Shown here piece by piece: positions 1-7,906 of a stretch of DNA of 64,000 bases. The notes under the pieces were generated by a model. The model was not told the origin of the DNA. It was given only the letters and a program-made list of their open reading frames with translations, and ran no database searches. The position numbers and the translations under genes were made by a program. Position 1 is the first letter of the stretch. Every line of letters begins with the position of its first letter. The stretch comes from a virus: positions 1-64,000 of IMG/VR virus record IMGVR_UViG_3300047476_001768; one strand, 5' to 3'.

Positions 1-1960
1 TTTGGAATATACCGGTCATTTTACCAGGCATCAGCTGCATGGCCAATGTAAGAGCTGTTAGTCCCGCAGTAATCAGTGGCAGATACTCTAGAAGCTTTGC
101 CATGATTCCACCTGGGCCGCCACCGCCGCGACCATCAAGTGCAGCAATAGCATCATCAAACGCCTTGGTCATTGCAGCAGATAGCATTGGCAATTTGTCT
201 ATTACCTTTTCCTGCAACATCTTGGCTGCCACGGCGCCTTTTTCAACTGCTTCTAGCAGCAGTGCAGTAGGATCTGCCTTGTCAGTTGGTTTAGCTGCTT
301 GCTCCATCTGTGTCTGAATATCTTTTGATGCTTTGTTAATATCGGCATTTATTATTCGTTGTGTGCCAGTCATACTTTCTGACATGGCCTGTGACACTTC
401 TGTGTAGGCACCCACTGCATTTGATGCTTTACCAATAGTACCAGAAAGATTAATGGCTTGATCCATTTCTTCTTTGGAATGTCGTTTTCTGGTTTCTAAT
501 GCCTGCTTTGTACTTGCACTGCCATCTTGCAAGGCTTTGTTGTTTTCTTTAACAATCTTATTAAAACCACTATTAGTAGCCATTTGTATGGCTAGATTTT
601 TATCAACCACTGTGCCATAGAACTGCATTTGATATGCAGCCTTGCGCTGTTGATCTGTCATGCCTTGTAATTGCAGTTGAAATGCAGCGTACTTTTTAGG
701 ATCGTCACGTTGCATTTTAGCCATTTGGCCTTTGATAAAAAATTCTTGTTGCTCGGCCTGCATCTTCTTACGACGCTCTTTCATGTCTTCGCCGGCTACT
801 TCTGCTACCAAGCGCATGCTCTTGGCCATATCAATTGTGGCTTGTGCTACTTCTTTTTGATTTACTTGCCTGCCCCCTAATGCCATTTGTGCCGCAGTTT
901 CTGCTGCTAATTCAGCTTGTTCTTGATAGCTGAATCCTAACGACAACAACTGCTTGTCCATCTTGGCAAACTGTCCGGTTGTGGATGCAAAACGTTTTGC
1001 CACTCCGCCAATCAAATCTGTGGCTTGGCTCATGCCTATACCAACATCAGCAAAACTGTCTCGGTTTTTTGCAACCACGGCACTCATTTCTTCCAGTCGC
1101 AGTTTTGTCCCGGCAGTGGCATTGATCAAACCTTTCATGCCGTTGCCATATATCACTCCTGCGTTGGTTAATTCATGATGTGTTTTGATCAGCTTGTCGC
1201 CTTCTTGGGCCATGATTCTGATCTGTGTTTGTGCTAGAATTTTTTGTGCGTCTGCTGCGGCCTGTGCTGCATGTCCTAAAGCAGTCAAAGCCATACCGGC
1301 CAGAGGTGCAAATCTGCCACCCAGTTGTCCTAAACTTTGTCCTGCACTCTGAGCAATCTGTGCCATGGTACTCTGCATGGCATGCATTTGGTTAACAGCA
1401 TTTTCCATTGCAGCAGCAGCCATCTGAAAGCCGCTGCCACCTTGACTCACAATGTTAAGTAGATTAGCCTGGTATTCGGCCTGCATTACGCCTAGGCGTA
1501 AAAATGTATGTCCTATCTGTGCAGCACTGTTTCTAATGATCTCTGCACCAGTGGACTGTGCATTGTACATTCGCTCCTGGCCTTGCAGGACCTTGAGATC
1601 TGCCTGCACTTTTTTATACTGAGTACTAGTAGCGGTATGACCTTGTTCTGTGAGTTGATCTAGTGCTCGTTCATGCTGTGCAATGGCCTGACGCAACTGA
1701 CCCATGTTACGTTGAGCCATTTCTGTACTCTTACCAAACAGCCCAGCAACAAAACTACCTGCCTGCTGTCGTTTGGTGTATTCTTTTTGAACACTGAGAT
1801 AGTTCTGCATGCTGCTGGCAGTTTGTTCCAGACTTTTTTGCAGCCTATCTGCTTCATTAGCAGCACCACCCATTCCACCGGCGCGACCACTACCGCCTCC
1901 TTCGCCAAAGTAGCGGCGAAATAGATCTTCCATTTGTTGTGCGGTTAAGTTATCGGCCAT
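1..1960 (-). CDS. Tail tape-measure-like protein (partial, C-terminus off window)
   Basis: The frame starts at an ATG at 1960 (MADNLTAQQMEDLF...) and stays open to the left edge, giving about 653 residues with the C-terminus missing. The visible part is rich in Ala, Gln, Met and Lys, is predicted helical, has a Gly-rich patch near residues 20-30 and another near 610-620, and then a hydrophobic stretch (LPLITAGLTALTLAMQLMPG). Long helical, Ala/Gln-rich proteins with a late hydrophobic segment are typical of tape-measure proteins, which set tail length and help DNA pass the inner membrane. T4 gp29 is 590 residues, so this one is already longer. It is divergent from the gp26-like hub gene, which fits a tail-core role. 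I infer the function from composition and context, not from a diagnostic motif. A generic coiled-coil structural protein is the alternative. Confidence 0.6.
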   Translation of the reverse strand, partial: MADNLTAQQMEDLFRRYFGEGGGSGRAGGMGGAANEADRLQKSLEQTASSMQNYLSVQKEYTKRQQAGSFVAGLFGKSTEMAQRNMGQLRQAIAQHERALDQLTEQGHTATSTQYKKVQADLKVLQGQERMYNAQSTGAEIIRNSAAQIGHTFLRLGVMQAEYQANLLNIVSQGGSGFQMAAAAMENAVNQMHAMQSTMAQIAQSAGQSLGQLGGRFAPLAGMALTALGHAAQAAADAQKILAQTQIRIMAQEGDKLIKTHHELTNAGVIYGNGMKGLINATAGTKLRLEEMSAVVAKNRDSFADVGIGMSQATDLIGGVAKRFASTTGQFAKMDKQLLSLGFSYQEQAELAAETAAQMALGGRQVNQKEVAQATIDMAKSMRLVAEVAGEDMKERRKKMQAEQQEFFIKGQMAKMQRDDPKKYAAFQLQLQGMTDQQRKAAYQMQFYGTVVDKNLAIQMATNSGFNKIVKENNKALQDGSASTKQALETRKRHSKEEMDQAINLSGTIGKASNAVGAYTEVSQAMSESMTGTQRIINADINKASKDIQTQMEQAAKPTDKADPTALLLEAVEKGAVAAKMLQEKVIDKLPMLSAAMTKAFDDAIAALDGRGGGGPGGIMAKLLEYLPLITAGLTALTLAMQLMPGKMTGIFQ

Positions 1961-1969
1961 GTTTTTGCT

Positions 1970-1977
1970 TATAAATA
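1970..1977 (+). promoter_or_regulatory. T4-type late promoter (TATAAATA)
   Basis: Exact match to the T4 late promoter core TATAAATA, 31 bases before the ATG at 2008. The sequence element is seen directly. Use by the gp55-like sigma factor encoded at 6940-7830 is inference from T4 biology. Confidence 0.65.
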
Positions 1978-2007
1978 TTCATACTTCAATTATTTATGGG
2001 GATCAAA

Positions 2008-2877
2008 ATGCAGTCTTTTCCACAACAGCAATCTGTTAATCCAAACCCACTGAGCAAGATGTTTAGGCAGCCGGCCATTTACATATCATTGCCCAGTGGT
2101 GGTGAGTACTGGCCCAAGGGTGCAGTTCAAATACCCGAAACCGGCGAACTTCCGGTGTTTCCAATGACCACTAGGGACGAAATTGTGCTGCGCACACCAG
2201 ACGCACTGATCAACGGACAGGGCATGGTTGATGTAATACAAAGCTGCTGTCCGAGTATCAAAAATGCCTGGCAGATGCCTGCAACTGATGTGGACGCTGT
2301 GCTAATAGCCATTCGTATTGCCAGCTACGGTCACAATATGGAATTTGAAAGCCGGTGCCCACATTGTGAGGAAACCCACACCTATACCATGGATCTACGC
2401 AGTATGCTGGGCGCCATACAGCCTGCTGATTTCAAGAACGAACACATAATTTCGGACTTGATCATAAAATTTAGACCACAAGCCTATTACGGTGTAAACA
2501 AAAACAGCAAGATCAGTTTTGAAATTGCCAAACTAGGACAAGCCATTGATGCCATGGAAGACGATGACGAACGCACCAAAGAAGCTATTGCACAAATGAA
2601 TCGCTTGGTTGATTTGAATCTAGAAGTTCTCACAGAAGCTACAGATTATATTGCACTCATGGAAGAGCCTGCACAAAAGGTCTACGATAAGCAGTATATT
2701 TTGGAATTTTACAAAAACATTGACAGCAAAATGGTAACCAAGATACAAGAAACTTTTGCCGAAGTTGCATCAAAAGGAGCAGTTCCTCCACAAGAAACCA
2801 CTTGTGCTGGTTGTAGTCAACCCATTACTGTGGCAGTTACCTTTGATTATGCAAATTTTTTCGCTCCCGGCTCTTGA
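2008..2877 (+). CDS. 26: Baseplate hub subunit, gp26-like
   Basis: A 289-residue protein. I chose the ATG at 2008 rather than the in-frame ATG at 1996, because a GGGGA Shine-Dalgarno-like stretch sits just upstream of 2008 and the earlier start would place this inside the coding region. It carries two CxxC pairs, RCPHCEETHTY in the middle and TCAGCSQP near the C-terminus, which look like a split zinc ribbon. This layout, with an N-terminal beta-rich region (PSGGEYW...GELPVFPMTTRDE), matches the T4 gp26-type baseplate family in marine T4-like phages. The protein would act in hub assembly. It is followed with a 4-base overlap by a small partner gene. The family call is from recall of pattern, not a search. 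Confidence 0.6.
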   Translation: MQSFPQQQSVNPNPLSKMFRQPAIYISLPSGGEYWPKGAVQIPETGELPVFPMTTRDEIVLRTPDALINGQGMVDVIQSCCPSIKNAWQMPATDVDAVLIAIRIASYGHNMEFESRCPHCEETHTYTMDLRSMLGAIQPADFKNEHIISDLIIKFRPQAYYGVNKNSKISFEIAKLGQAIDAMEDDDERTKEAIAQMNRLVDLNLEVLTEATDYIALMEEPAQKVYDKQYILEFYKNIDSKMVTKIQETFAEVASKGAVPPQETTCAGCSQPITVAVTFDYANFFAPGS

Positions 2878-3092
2878 ATCTTGACCTAAACGGCATTGAA
2901 AAACTGCTAGAAAGCATGGATAAAGAGGCAAGAGCCATACGCGATGAAGCATTAAGAACCACTTGGTGGATGCGTGGAGGACTCAGTTATGAAGACGCCA
3001 TGATGCTTAGTCAACACGAAAAAGAACTCATAGGCGAAATAATCAAAGACAATATGAAAGCAACAAAGGACAGCGGCCTCCCGTTTTTCTAA
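2874..3092 (+). CDS. Small tail/baseplate accessory protein
   Basis: A 72-residue protein starting at TTG 2874, overlapping the TGA of the gp26-like gene by three bases, so probably translationally coupled. It is helical and acidic/basic mixed, with a central TTWWMRGGLSYEDAMML segment and the ending KATKDSGLPFF. Short proteins with this WxMRGG(L)SYxDA pattern directly after gp26 homologues occur in T4-like phages and may act as assembly factors. T4 gp51 (hub assembly catalyst) is longer, so I do not give it that name. Immediately after its stop, a +1 frame continues for 35 codons (see the next entry and findings). Confidence 0.5.
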   Translation: MNLDLNGIEKLLESMDKEARAIRDEALRTTWWMRGGLSYEDAMMLSQHEKELIGEIIKDNMKATKDSGLPFF

Positions 3093-3198
3093 AACGTCAG
3101 AAGAAACTAAACAAAAAATGCGTAAGCCTAAATCTCCAGAACATATCCAAGCAATACTAGATGCTAAGGCAAAAAAGAAATTATTATCAACCTTTTAA
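3091..3198 (+). other. Open +1-frame extension, NUMOD-like basic peptide
   Basis: Directly at the TAA stop of the preceding gene the +1 frame is open and reads a basic peptide beginning KTSEETKQKMRKPKSPEHI and ending KKKLLSTF before TAA at 3196-3198. The frame opens at 3058, after a TGA at 3055. No ATG or Shine-Dalgarno lies in a good place upstream. The peptide resembles the DNA-binding NUMOD3-type repeats found at the ends of homing endonucleases. It is either a remnant of such a nuclease or the product of a +1 ribosomal frameshift at TTC-TAA. I cannot decide between the two. Confidence 0.35.
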
Positions 3199-3622
3199 GA
3201 TCTCTATAGAGATCTATCACTTTCGCTATCGCTCAGTGATATCATTTTAATTCATGCGCGAAGCGCGAACGTATATCATCTAGATTAAGTGGTCACTCTT
3301 TGCCCAGGGCGGGCAAAGCTGTACATCATCTGAGTAGCACAGTCACTGATATTAACGCATTACAGAGGCGGTTGTCCGGTACCTCGAGCGCAGTCTTTAT
3401 TACAACGGCGGCCTGTTTGATGTATATCAGCACAACAAACAAACGTGTTCTATCGCTAGAACGTCTTTTTAGCCTTTATGAATCCTGTTCAAACAATCAA
3501 ATGGCGGCATGTGCCATCTTCATCCTTGCGGGTAGTGATTGAGTGCTTGCTGTAGCGGCAAGACTTCCGTCCCTGCGATCCTGGATCCAGGTATAGGGCA
3601 CACGTGATTGGCCTGTGCGAGC
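3199..3622. other. Non-coding, hairpin-rich intergenic stretch
   Basis: About 420 bases without a credible gene. It holds a perfect 18-base palindrome at 3198-3215 (AGATCTCTATAGAGATCT), a hairpin ATCACT/AGTGAT at 3216-3240, a GCGCG-AA-GCGC motif near 3256-3267, a perfect 8-bp stem with 5-base loop at 3298-3318 (CTTTGCCC/GGGCAAAG), a terminator-like hairpin at 3447-3470, and the 12-base palindrome CCTGGATCCAGG at 3580-3591. By eye it looks more GC-rich than its neighbours. The one open frame here (3300-3542, TTG start) has no recognisable features. It may encode a structured RNA, but no known family was recognised. Confidence 0.5.
3447..3470 (+). terminator. Candidate Rho-independent terminator
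   Basis: GTTCTA-TCGC-TAGAAC gives a 6-bp stem with a 4-base loop, followed by GTCTTTTT. It is downstream of the gp26-like operon and upstream of the convergent nuclease gene. The stem is AT-rich and short, so strength is uncertain. Confidence 0.4.
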
Positions 3623-4057
3623 CTAACTACTTAATTTGCCTTTGATGTGTGAGCCATGTACACGAACTTGAATGTGTCCGTTATAGTAGTCATCTGATTC
3701 AAGAACTCGTTTTGTAAACTGTTCTCTTGCTTCAATATAACTACATTCTGCCTTGGAATAACAATAATAGAGTATTTCTCTGGTGAATTTATCAGCGCCT
3801 AGTTGTTGTACATCTTCATTTAAAATATCATTAGAGCCGTAATAGGTGAGCCAGTCTGAAGGTATTTTGCTTTTAACACGTTTGCGTTTTTTTGTGCCAT
3901 TTTTTAATTTGACTGTTCGATAAGAAGTTTTTGCAAATTTGGCTAATTTTTTACCAATATACTTGCGTCCAGTAGCAAGATTAACAATCTCATAGACAAA
4001 ACCCACACAATCGTCTGGTAACTCTTCTACAGGTTGTCCTTGATATGTCCATGTCAT
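3623..4057 (-). CDS. GIY-YIG-like nuclease
   Basis: A 144-residue protein from ATG 4057. The N-terminal part has GFVYEIVNLATGRKYIGKK, a variant of the GIY...YIG core in which the first element reads FVY. Basic residues follow (KLKNGTKKRKRVKSK), then DWLTYYGSN, and a Glu in SYIEAREQF at about residue 108-116 that could be the metal-binding Glu. Family members in T4-like phages include the Seg homing endonucleases and small uncharacterised nucleases conserved next to replication genes. Length and lack of a DNA-binding tail argue for a stand-alone nuclease domain. It lies downstream of gp47-gp46 on the same strand, 43 bases after the gp46 stop. Function in DNA processing is inferred. Confidence 0.6.
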   Translation of the reverse strand: MTWTYQGQPVEELPDDCVGFVYEIVNLATGRKYIGKKLAKFAKTSYRTVKLKNGTKKRKRVKSKIPSDWLTYYGSNDILNEDVQQLGADKFTREILYYCYSKAECSYIEAREQFTKRVLESDDYYNGHIQVRVHGSHIKGKLSS

Positions 4058-4100
4058 TTGCTAACATAATTATCTCCAGTTGTGCCATGATTAAATTTTA

Positions 4101-5876
4101 TTATTTGGAATCTATGTCTGTGCCATATTCTGTAAATCCATTGCTCTTGGTTACGGTGAGCACGTTGTTAACTCTGCTGATCAGTTCATCTTTATGACTC
4201 ACTAACCAAACACTTTTGTTGCGTTCTCTACTCATTTTCTTTAGAATGGCTAGACTGGCTTCTACACCAGAACTGTCCATGCCGGTATCAATAACTTCAT
4301 CCACAAACAGTAGATTTATAGGCTGATATAGGCTTTCCCACACATCCCTAAATGCCCAACTCAAGCTCAAAATCAGCCTATTTCGCTCGCCTCTGCTGAG
4401 ATTATCAAAGTCTAATTCACGCCCTAGTTCTGTAATATTCACCGTTAAATCGTTCAAAAACGTCACAGTGTGCGGAAGCCCAATCCTATCTAAGTAGTCA
4501 CTTAACCGTGTGTTGAGGTAGGTTAAATTCTGATCTATTATGCGTTTGCGCACAAAACTGTCCTTGCTTGTAAGCAATTTCAATAGGAAATCCTGGTGAT
4601 CACGCAGTCTTACCAGATCGTTCATTGTAGTATAATCAATGTCTGCAAGCGCCTGAGCCTGCATTTCAGCAATTTGATCCACATACGGATCTGCTTCATC
4701 TTGCTTGGCTGTTAGCTGGCTCAGCACATGGCTCATGCTTGCACGATGCTCAAATGCGTCACTTTCCTGCTTATAAAACGTAACAGGTGCTGGCCCAGGC
4801 TCGCCTAACTGCTGTAATGCTCCGGTCAGTTCTATCAGCTGCCCGTTAGTTGCTAGAGCTTGCAGTGCAGCTTCTTGTAAACTCTTGCGCTTGTCTGCTA
4901 GCACTTGCTCATGTTTTTCATCGTGCAGGTCCTGTCCACACGCATAGCACTTGTGCGCTTCCAGTTGCTCAATTTCTGCTTTTAGTTTGTTAACTGTTTT
5001 GACTTCTTTTGTTTCGTCAAGTTCGCAGCGAGCAATGGCTTTTTGCAAATCGGCCCGATCCTTGAGCAATTGAGCATGTGCGGTTAGAGCCTGGTGCGCA
5101 GCAAGTTCCGCTTCAATGTCCAGTTTGTCTAACTCGTTAAAGGCTGCTTGAAATCCAGCAATATCCTCATTGTGCTTTTTTTGCCATAGACCTTGTCTGC
5201 GTTTTAAATTTTCAATTTGATCCAGCATGCGTTGGTTAGCATCTTGTTCGGCCTTGATACGAAACTCTTCTTGTGTAATTGCATCTTTGGTTGCTTTGAT
5301 CTGTTCTTTTAGCGCCTCTGCTTTTTCGCTCAACTGAGTGATGCCTAATAATTGTTCAATCATCACACGTTGATCGGCTGCTTTGAGTGCCAGGAAAGGT
5401 TCGGTATAGGTGTTCAAGGCCACAATATGCTTGAACATGTCGTGACTCATGCCTAACATGCGTTCAATCTCTGCTTGTGTTTCTCTTGAGTCGCCTTGGC
5501 TTTCGTCGTCCTTTTGCTCTTGCTCAATGTCGCCCACAAAGAACTTGGTCACATTAGGCTTGCGTCCACGTTCAATCTTGTAACCTTGCCCGTCCTTTTC
5601 AAACTCAATGGTAACCAACATGTTCTTGCCGTTAGTCTTGTTGATCAAGTTTTCTTTACGTATGCGAGTAAGAGCTTCGCCGTAAAGTGCATAAGAAAGA
5701 GCATTGATAATAGTAGTCTTGCCTGTGCCATTACGTGCGCCAGTGTCGTCGCCACCTAGATCTAGATTTTGCCCTAGTACCAAGGTAAGGTCGTTACGGT
5801 CAAATTTCACAGCCTGTGTGGCATTGCCCACACTCATGAAATTCTTCACGGTTAGTGTCTTGATTTTAAAAGTCAT
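4101..5876 (-). CDS. 46: Recombination endonuclease subunit gp46 (Rad50/SbcC-like)
   Basis: A 591-residue SMC-type ATPase. Visible motifs in order are Walker A GARNGTGKTTI (about residue 47), a long coiled coil, a zinc hook CYACGQ near residue 310, the ABC signature LSRGERNR near 490, and Walker B NLLFVDEV near 525. With gp47 it forms the T4-like Mre11/Rad50 complex, which resects DNA ends for recombination-dependent replication and helps degrade host DNA. The ATG overlaps the stop of gp47 by one base (TAATG), so the two are translationally coupled. The length is close to that of T4 gp46 (560). Confidence 0.93.
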   Translation of the reverse strand: MTFKIKTLTVKNFMSVGNATQAVKFDRNDLTLVLGQNLDLGGDDTGARNGTGKTTIINALSYALYGEALTRIRKENLINKTNGKNMLVTIEFEKDGQGYKIERGRKPNVTKFFVGDIEQEQKDDESQGDSRETQAEIERMLGMSHDMFKHIVALNTYTEPFLALKAADQRVMIEQLLGITQLSEKAEALKEQIKATKDAITQEEFRIKAEQDANQRMLDQIENLKRRQGLWQKKHNEDIAGFQAAFNELDKLDIEAELAAHQALTAHAQLLKDRADLQKAIARCELDETKEVKTVNKLKAEIEQLEAHKCYACGQDLHDEKHEQVLADKRKSLQEAALQALATNGQLIELTGALQQLGEPGPAPVTFYKQESDAFEHRASMSHVLSQLTAKQDEADPYVDQIAEMQAQALADIDYTTMNDLVRLRDHQDFLLKLLTSKDSFVRKRIIDQNLTYLNTRLSDYLDRIGLPHTVTFLNDLTVNITELGRELDFDNLSRGERNRLILSLSWAFRDVWESLYQPINLLFVDEVIDTGMDSSGVEASLAILKKMSRERNKSVWLVSHKDELISRVNNVLTVTKSNGFTEYGTDIDSK

Positions 5877-6889
5877 TAGCAGTTTCTATAGATATCTAGT
5901 AGCAGTGCAGGATCAAAGTGATCGCTTTCAATTGCGTTGATTTGATTTTGCACGATTGTGTCGATGCTTTCAAATATGATTTCGCCAGTAGCGTCCTCTA
6001 CGACATTCACCTGCTTGTTGGGAATAAGACTCAGCTCGCGCAGTTTATAAGTATCCACAAAGGTTTCCTTGATAAAGTTGGCTTCCTCGTAGCTGAGATC
6101 AATGTCAATGTTTACTCGTGCATGCATACGTGGCTTGAACACGTTGGCTGCATTGTCTACAATCTCGCTGAGTCCTAGCACACGGTATGTGGGCTGGTTG
6201 GGCCACGCATGATACTCAGGCTCTTTGCCCCATTCTAGGATCATCATGCCGCGAGCTTCGTCGCCAGCGTCAGCGTAGTTGTGCGGAAAACAGTTACCAA
6301 TGTAAGTCACATTGCCTGCACTCTGTCGCTTGTGAAAGTGTCCAGTGAACACATGCTCAAACCCCACAAGATCTTCACGCTTGGCTTCGCCTGTGTCCGG
6401 CATTTGTACCATGGCATTCATGTAGTAGCCGGGCAGTTCAAAGTGACCAAAGCAGTACTTGCCACCTTTTTTGGCCAGACGCTTGTGATCGTCACCTACT
6501 AACCAAGGAGCGATAACCACGTCGCCGCTAACAAACCAATCATTGCAAATGTGAACGTTGGGGAGGTGTCGCGCCCACTCAACGCTTTGTACATCTCGCT
6601 TGTCTCGATAGTAAAGGTCGTGATTGCCAGGTATGAAATACACAGCAGAAAAATTATCATTCATGTGCTCCAGTGCTTTAAGACTGTAGTTGAGCGTAAG
6701 AATGTTCAAGGCTGCCCGATTGTTGTGCCAGTCGCCCAGGAAGAAACAGGTATCACATCCTTCTTCCTGGGCTTTGGCAGTGGCCCACTTCACAAATTCC
6801 AAACAGTCTTCGTTGTGTACAACACTATTAGATTTCAAGCCAAAGTGGATGTCAGTCCACACGGCTGCTTTTTTGAAAAGATTAGTCAT
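5876..6889 (-). CDS. 47: Recombination endonuclease subunit gp47 (Mre11/SbcD-like)
   Basis: A 337-residue calcineurin-type metallophosphoesterase from ATG 6889. The metal-binding motifs are in the expected order: TDIHFG (residues 12-17), GDWHNN (52-57), GNHD (88-91) and GHFHKR in the middle. T4 gp47 is 339 residues. It provides the nuclease activity of the gp46/gp47 complex. It is the first gene of the gp47-gp46 pair and is located 50 bases downstream of the late sigma factor gene on the same strand. Confidence 0.93.
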   Translation of the reverse strand: MTNLFKKAAVWTDIHFGLKSNSVVHNEDCLEFVKWATAKAQEEGCDTCFFLGDWHNNRAALNILTLNYSLKALEHMNDNFSAVYFIPGNHDLYYRDKRDVQSVEWARHLPNVHICNDWFVSGDVVIAPWLVGDDHKRLAKKGGKYCFGHFELPGYYMNAMVQMPDTGEAKREDLVGFEHVFTGHFHKRQSAGNVTYIGNCFPHNYADAGDEARGMMILEWGKEPEYHAWPNQPTYRVLGLSEIVDNAANVFKPRMHARVNIDIDLSYEEANFIKETFVDTYKLRELSLIPNKQVNVVEDATGEIIFESIDTIVQNQINAIESDHFDPALLLDIYRNC

Positions 6890-6939
6890 AGCACCACAGT
6901 ATAAAGATTTCTATCCGAATTCGCAACGGTTTTGACAAT

Positions 6940-7830
6940 CTATTCCTCGTAGCTCATACTGCCGCCTGCACCCCAACTGCTGTTTTGATTCTGGCGAGTG
7001 TAACTGGGATTGAGGTTGTTCATTTCCAAGATATCATCTCGTAAATTTTGATTGCGCTTTTCAATGTTAAGGACTCTAGTAAAGGAATTAGTAATAGCAG
7101 CAGTATAATAAGCAAAAGGATTTTGTGACTTGCTCTCATCAAATTGCAGTCCAATCTGCGATAATTGTAATAGTGCTTGCGATCGCATTTCGTCATTGTA
7201 GGTATACCCACGCCAATTGCTACGTGTGGCATAACGTTCACACAGTTTCATGAACATCAAGGCTAACTTTTTGGTCATGGTGCCGTGTTCTCTACTGAAA
7301 TTGCCTGTGGGCTGATCTTTGGGCCAATGCCAATGACTCATACCAACCACATAGTACTCTCCAGCTTCGTTAATCTTCCAATGTTGAAATGGCGGAAAAT
7401 TTACTTTGACATACTTAGCAGGCAGCTTAACCAGCTCTTCTGTTCCTGTATCGTATTCGGTTTCAGTTGGATTGTTTTCTTCCTCTACTGGTAGTTTTTT
7501 GTTTTTACTTTCATCTATAGGCACATGACTCCAGGTCATCACTCTAAATACAACATCTGTTTCTGGAATCTTGGTATACTTGATTTCAAATTCTTCTAGT
7601 TTGCGTTTTGTGCCATCGGCAGTAGCAGCTTCGTGCGCCAGCTTAGCCAGTCGCTCTGCACGATTTTTACGCCCTTGCAATAAGTCTTTTTTGGCTATGG
7701 TTCCTTTGTTGTTTAATGACACTATGATATCATAGTCTGCATCTTCTGGTACTGCATACCAACAATAGGTGTTTTTACTTTTGTGTATCTCCTTCAGTAT
7801 GTCTTTGTTGTTAAGATAATTGTGCTTCAT
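6940..7830 (-). CDS. 55: Late-transcription sigma factor gp55-like
   Basis: A 296-residue protein. The last ~130 residues contain a reduced sigma region 2: TMTKKLALMFMKLCERYATR, then NWRGYTYNDEMRSQALLQL, then QNPFAYYTAAITNSF and LNIEKRN. This matches T4 gp55 and its marine homologues, which direct host RNA polymerase to TATAAATA promoters. T4 gp55 is 185 residues. The extra N-terminal half here (residues 1-150, with repeated Lys/Glu and a segment FPPFQHWKINEAGEYYVVG) is not part of the sigma domain that I recognise. It may be a family-specific extension. The start at 7830 has an AAGGA sequence upstream on its strand. NATAAATA elements before several genes in this window support the role. Confidence 0.85.
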   Translation of the reverse strand: MKHNYLNNKDILKEIHKSKNTYCWYAVPEDADYDIIVSLNNKGTIAKKDLLQGRKNRAERLAKLAHEAATADGTKRKLEEFEIKYTKIPETDVVFRVMTWSHVPIDESKNKKLPVEEENNPTETEYDTGTEELVKLPAKYVKVNFPPFQHWKINEAGEYYVVGMSHWHWPKDQPTGNFSREHGTMTKKLALMFMKLCERYATRSNWRGYTYNDEMRSQALLQLSQIGLQFDESKSQNPFAYYTAAITNSFTRVLNIEKRNQNLRDDILEMNNLNPSYTRQNQNSSWGAGGSMSYEE

Positions 7831-7870
7831 GGGTTAGTATTCCTTTATAAAACTACCACATATTTTAATG

Positions 7871-7878
7871 AATAAATA
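7871..7878 (+). promoter_or_regulatory. T4-type late promoter (AATAAATA)
   Basis: NATAAATA-type core 29 bases before the ATG at 7907, at the head of the long plus-strand baseplate block. A GAGAGGA ribosome-binding site follows at about 7890-7896. Confidence 0.5.
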
Positions 7879-7906
7879 ATAAAAAAGCAAGAGAGGATTA
7901 GTACTT

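Noticed and set aside
1673-1924. Plus-strand frame inside the tape-measure-like gene
   Set aside because: Shadow of the minus-strand coding sequence, which gives a continuous 653-residue frame with typical tail-protein composition.
3300-3542. Possible 80-residue gene starting with TTG in the structured intergenic stretch
   Set aside because: No ribosome-binding site, no recognisable motif, unusual composition and overlap with several hairpins and a terminator-like element.
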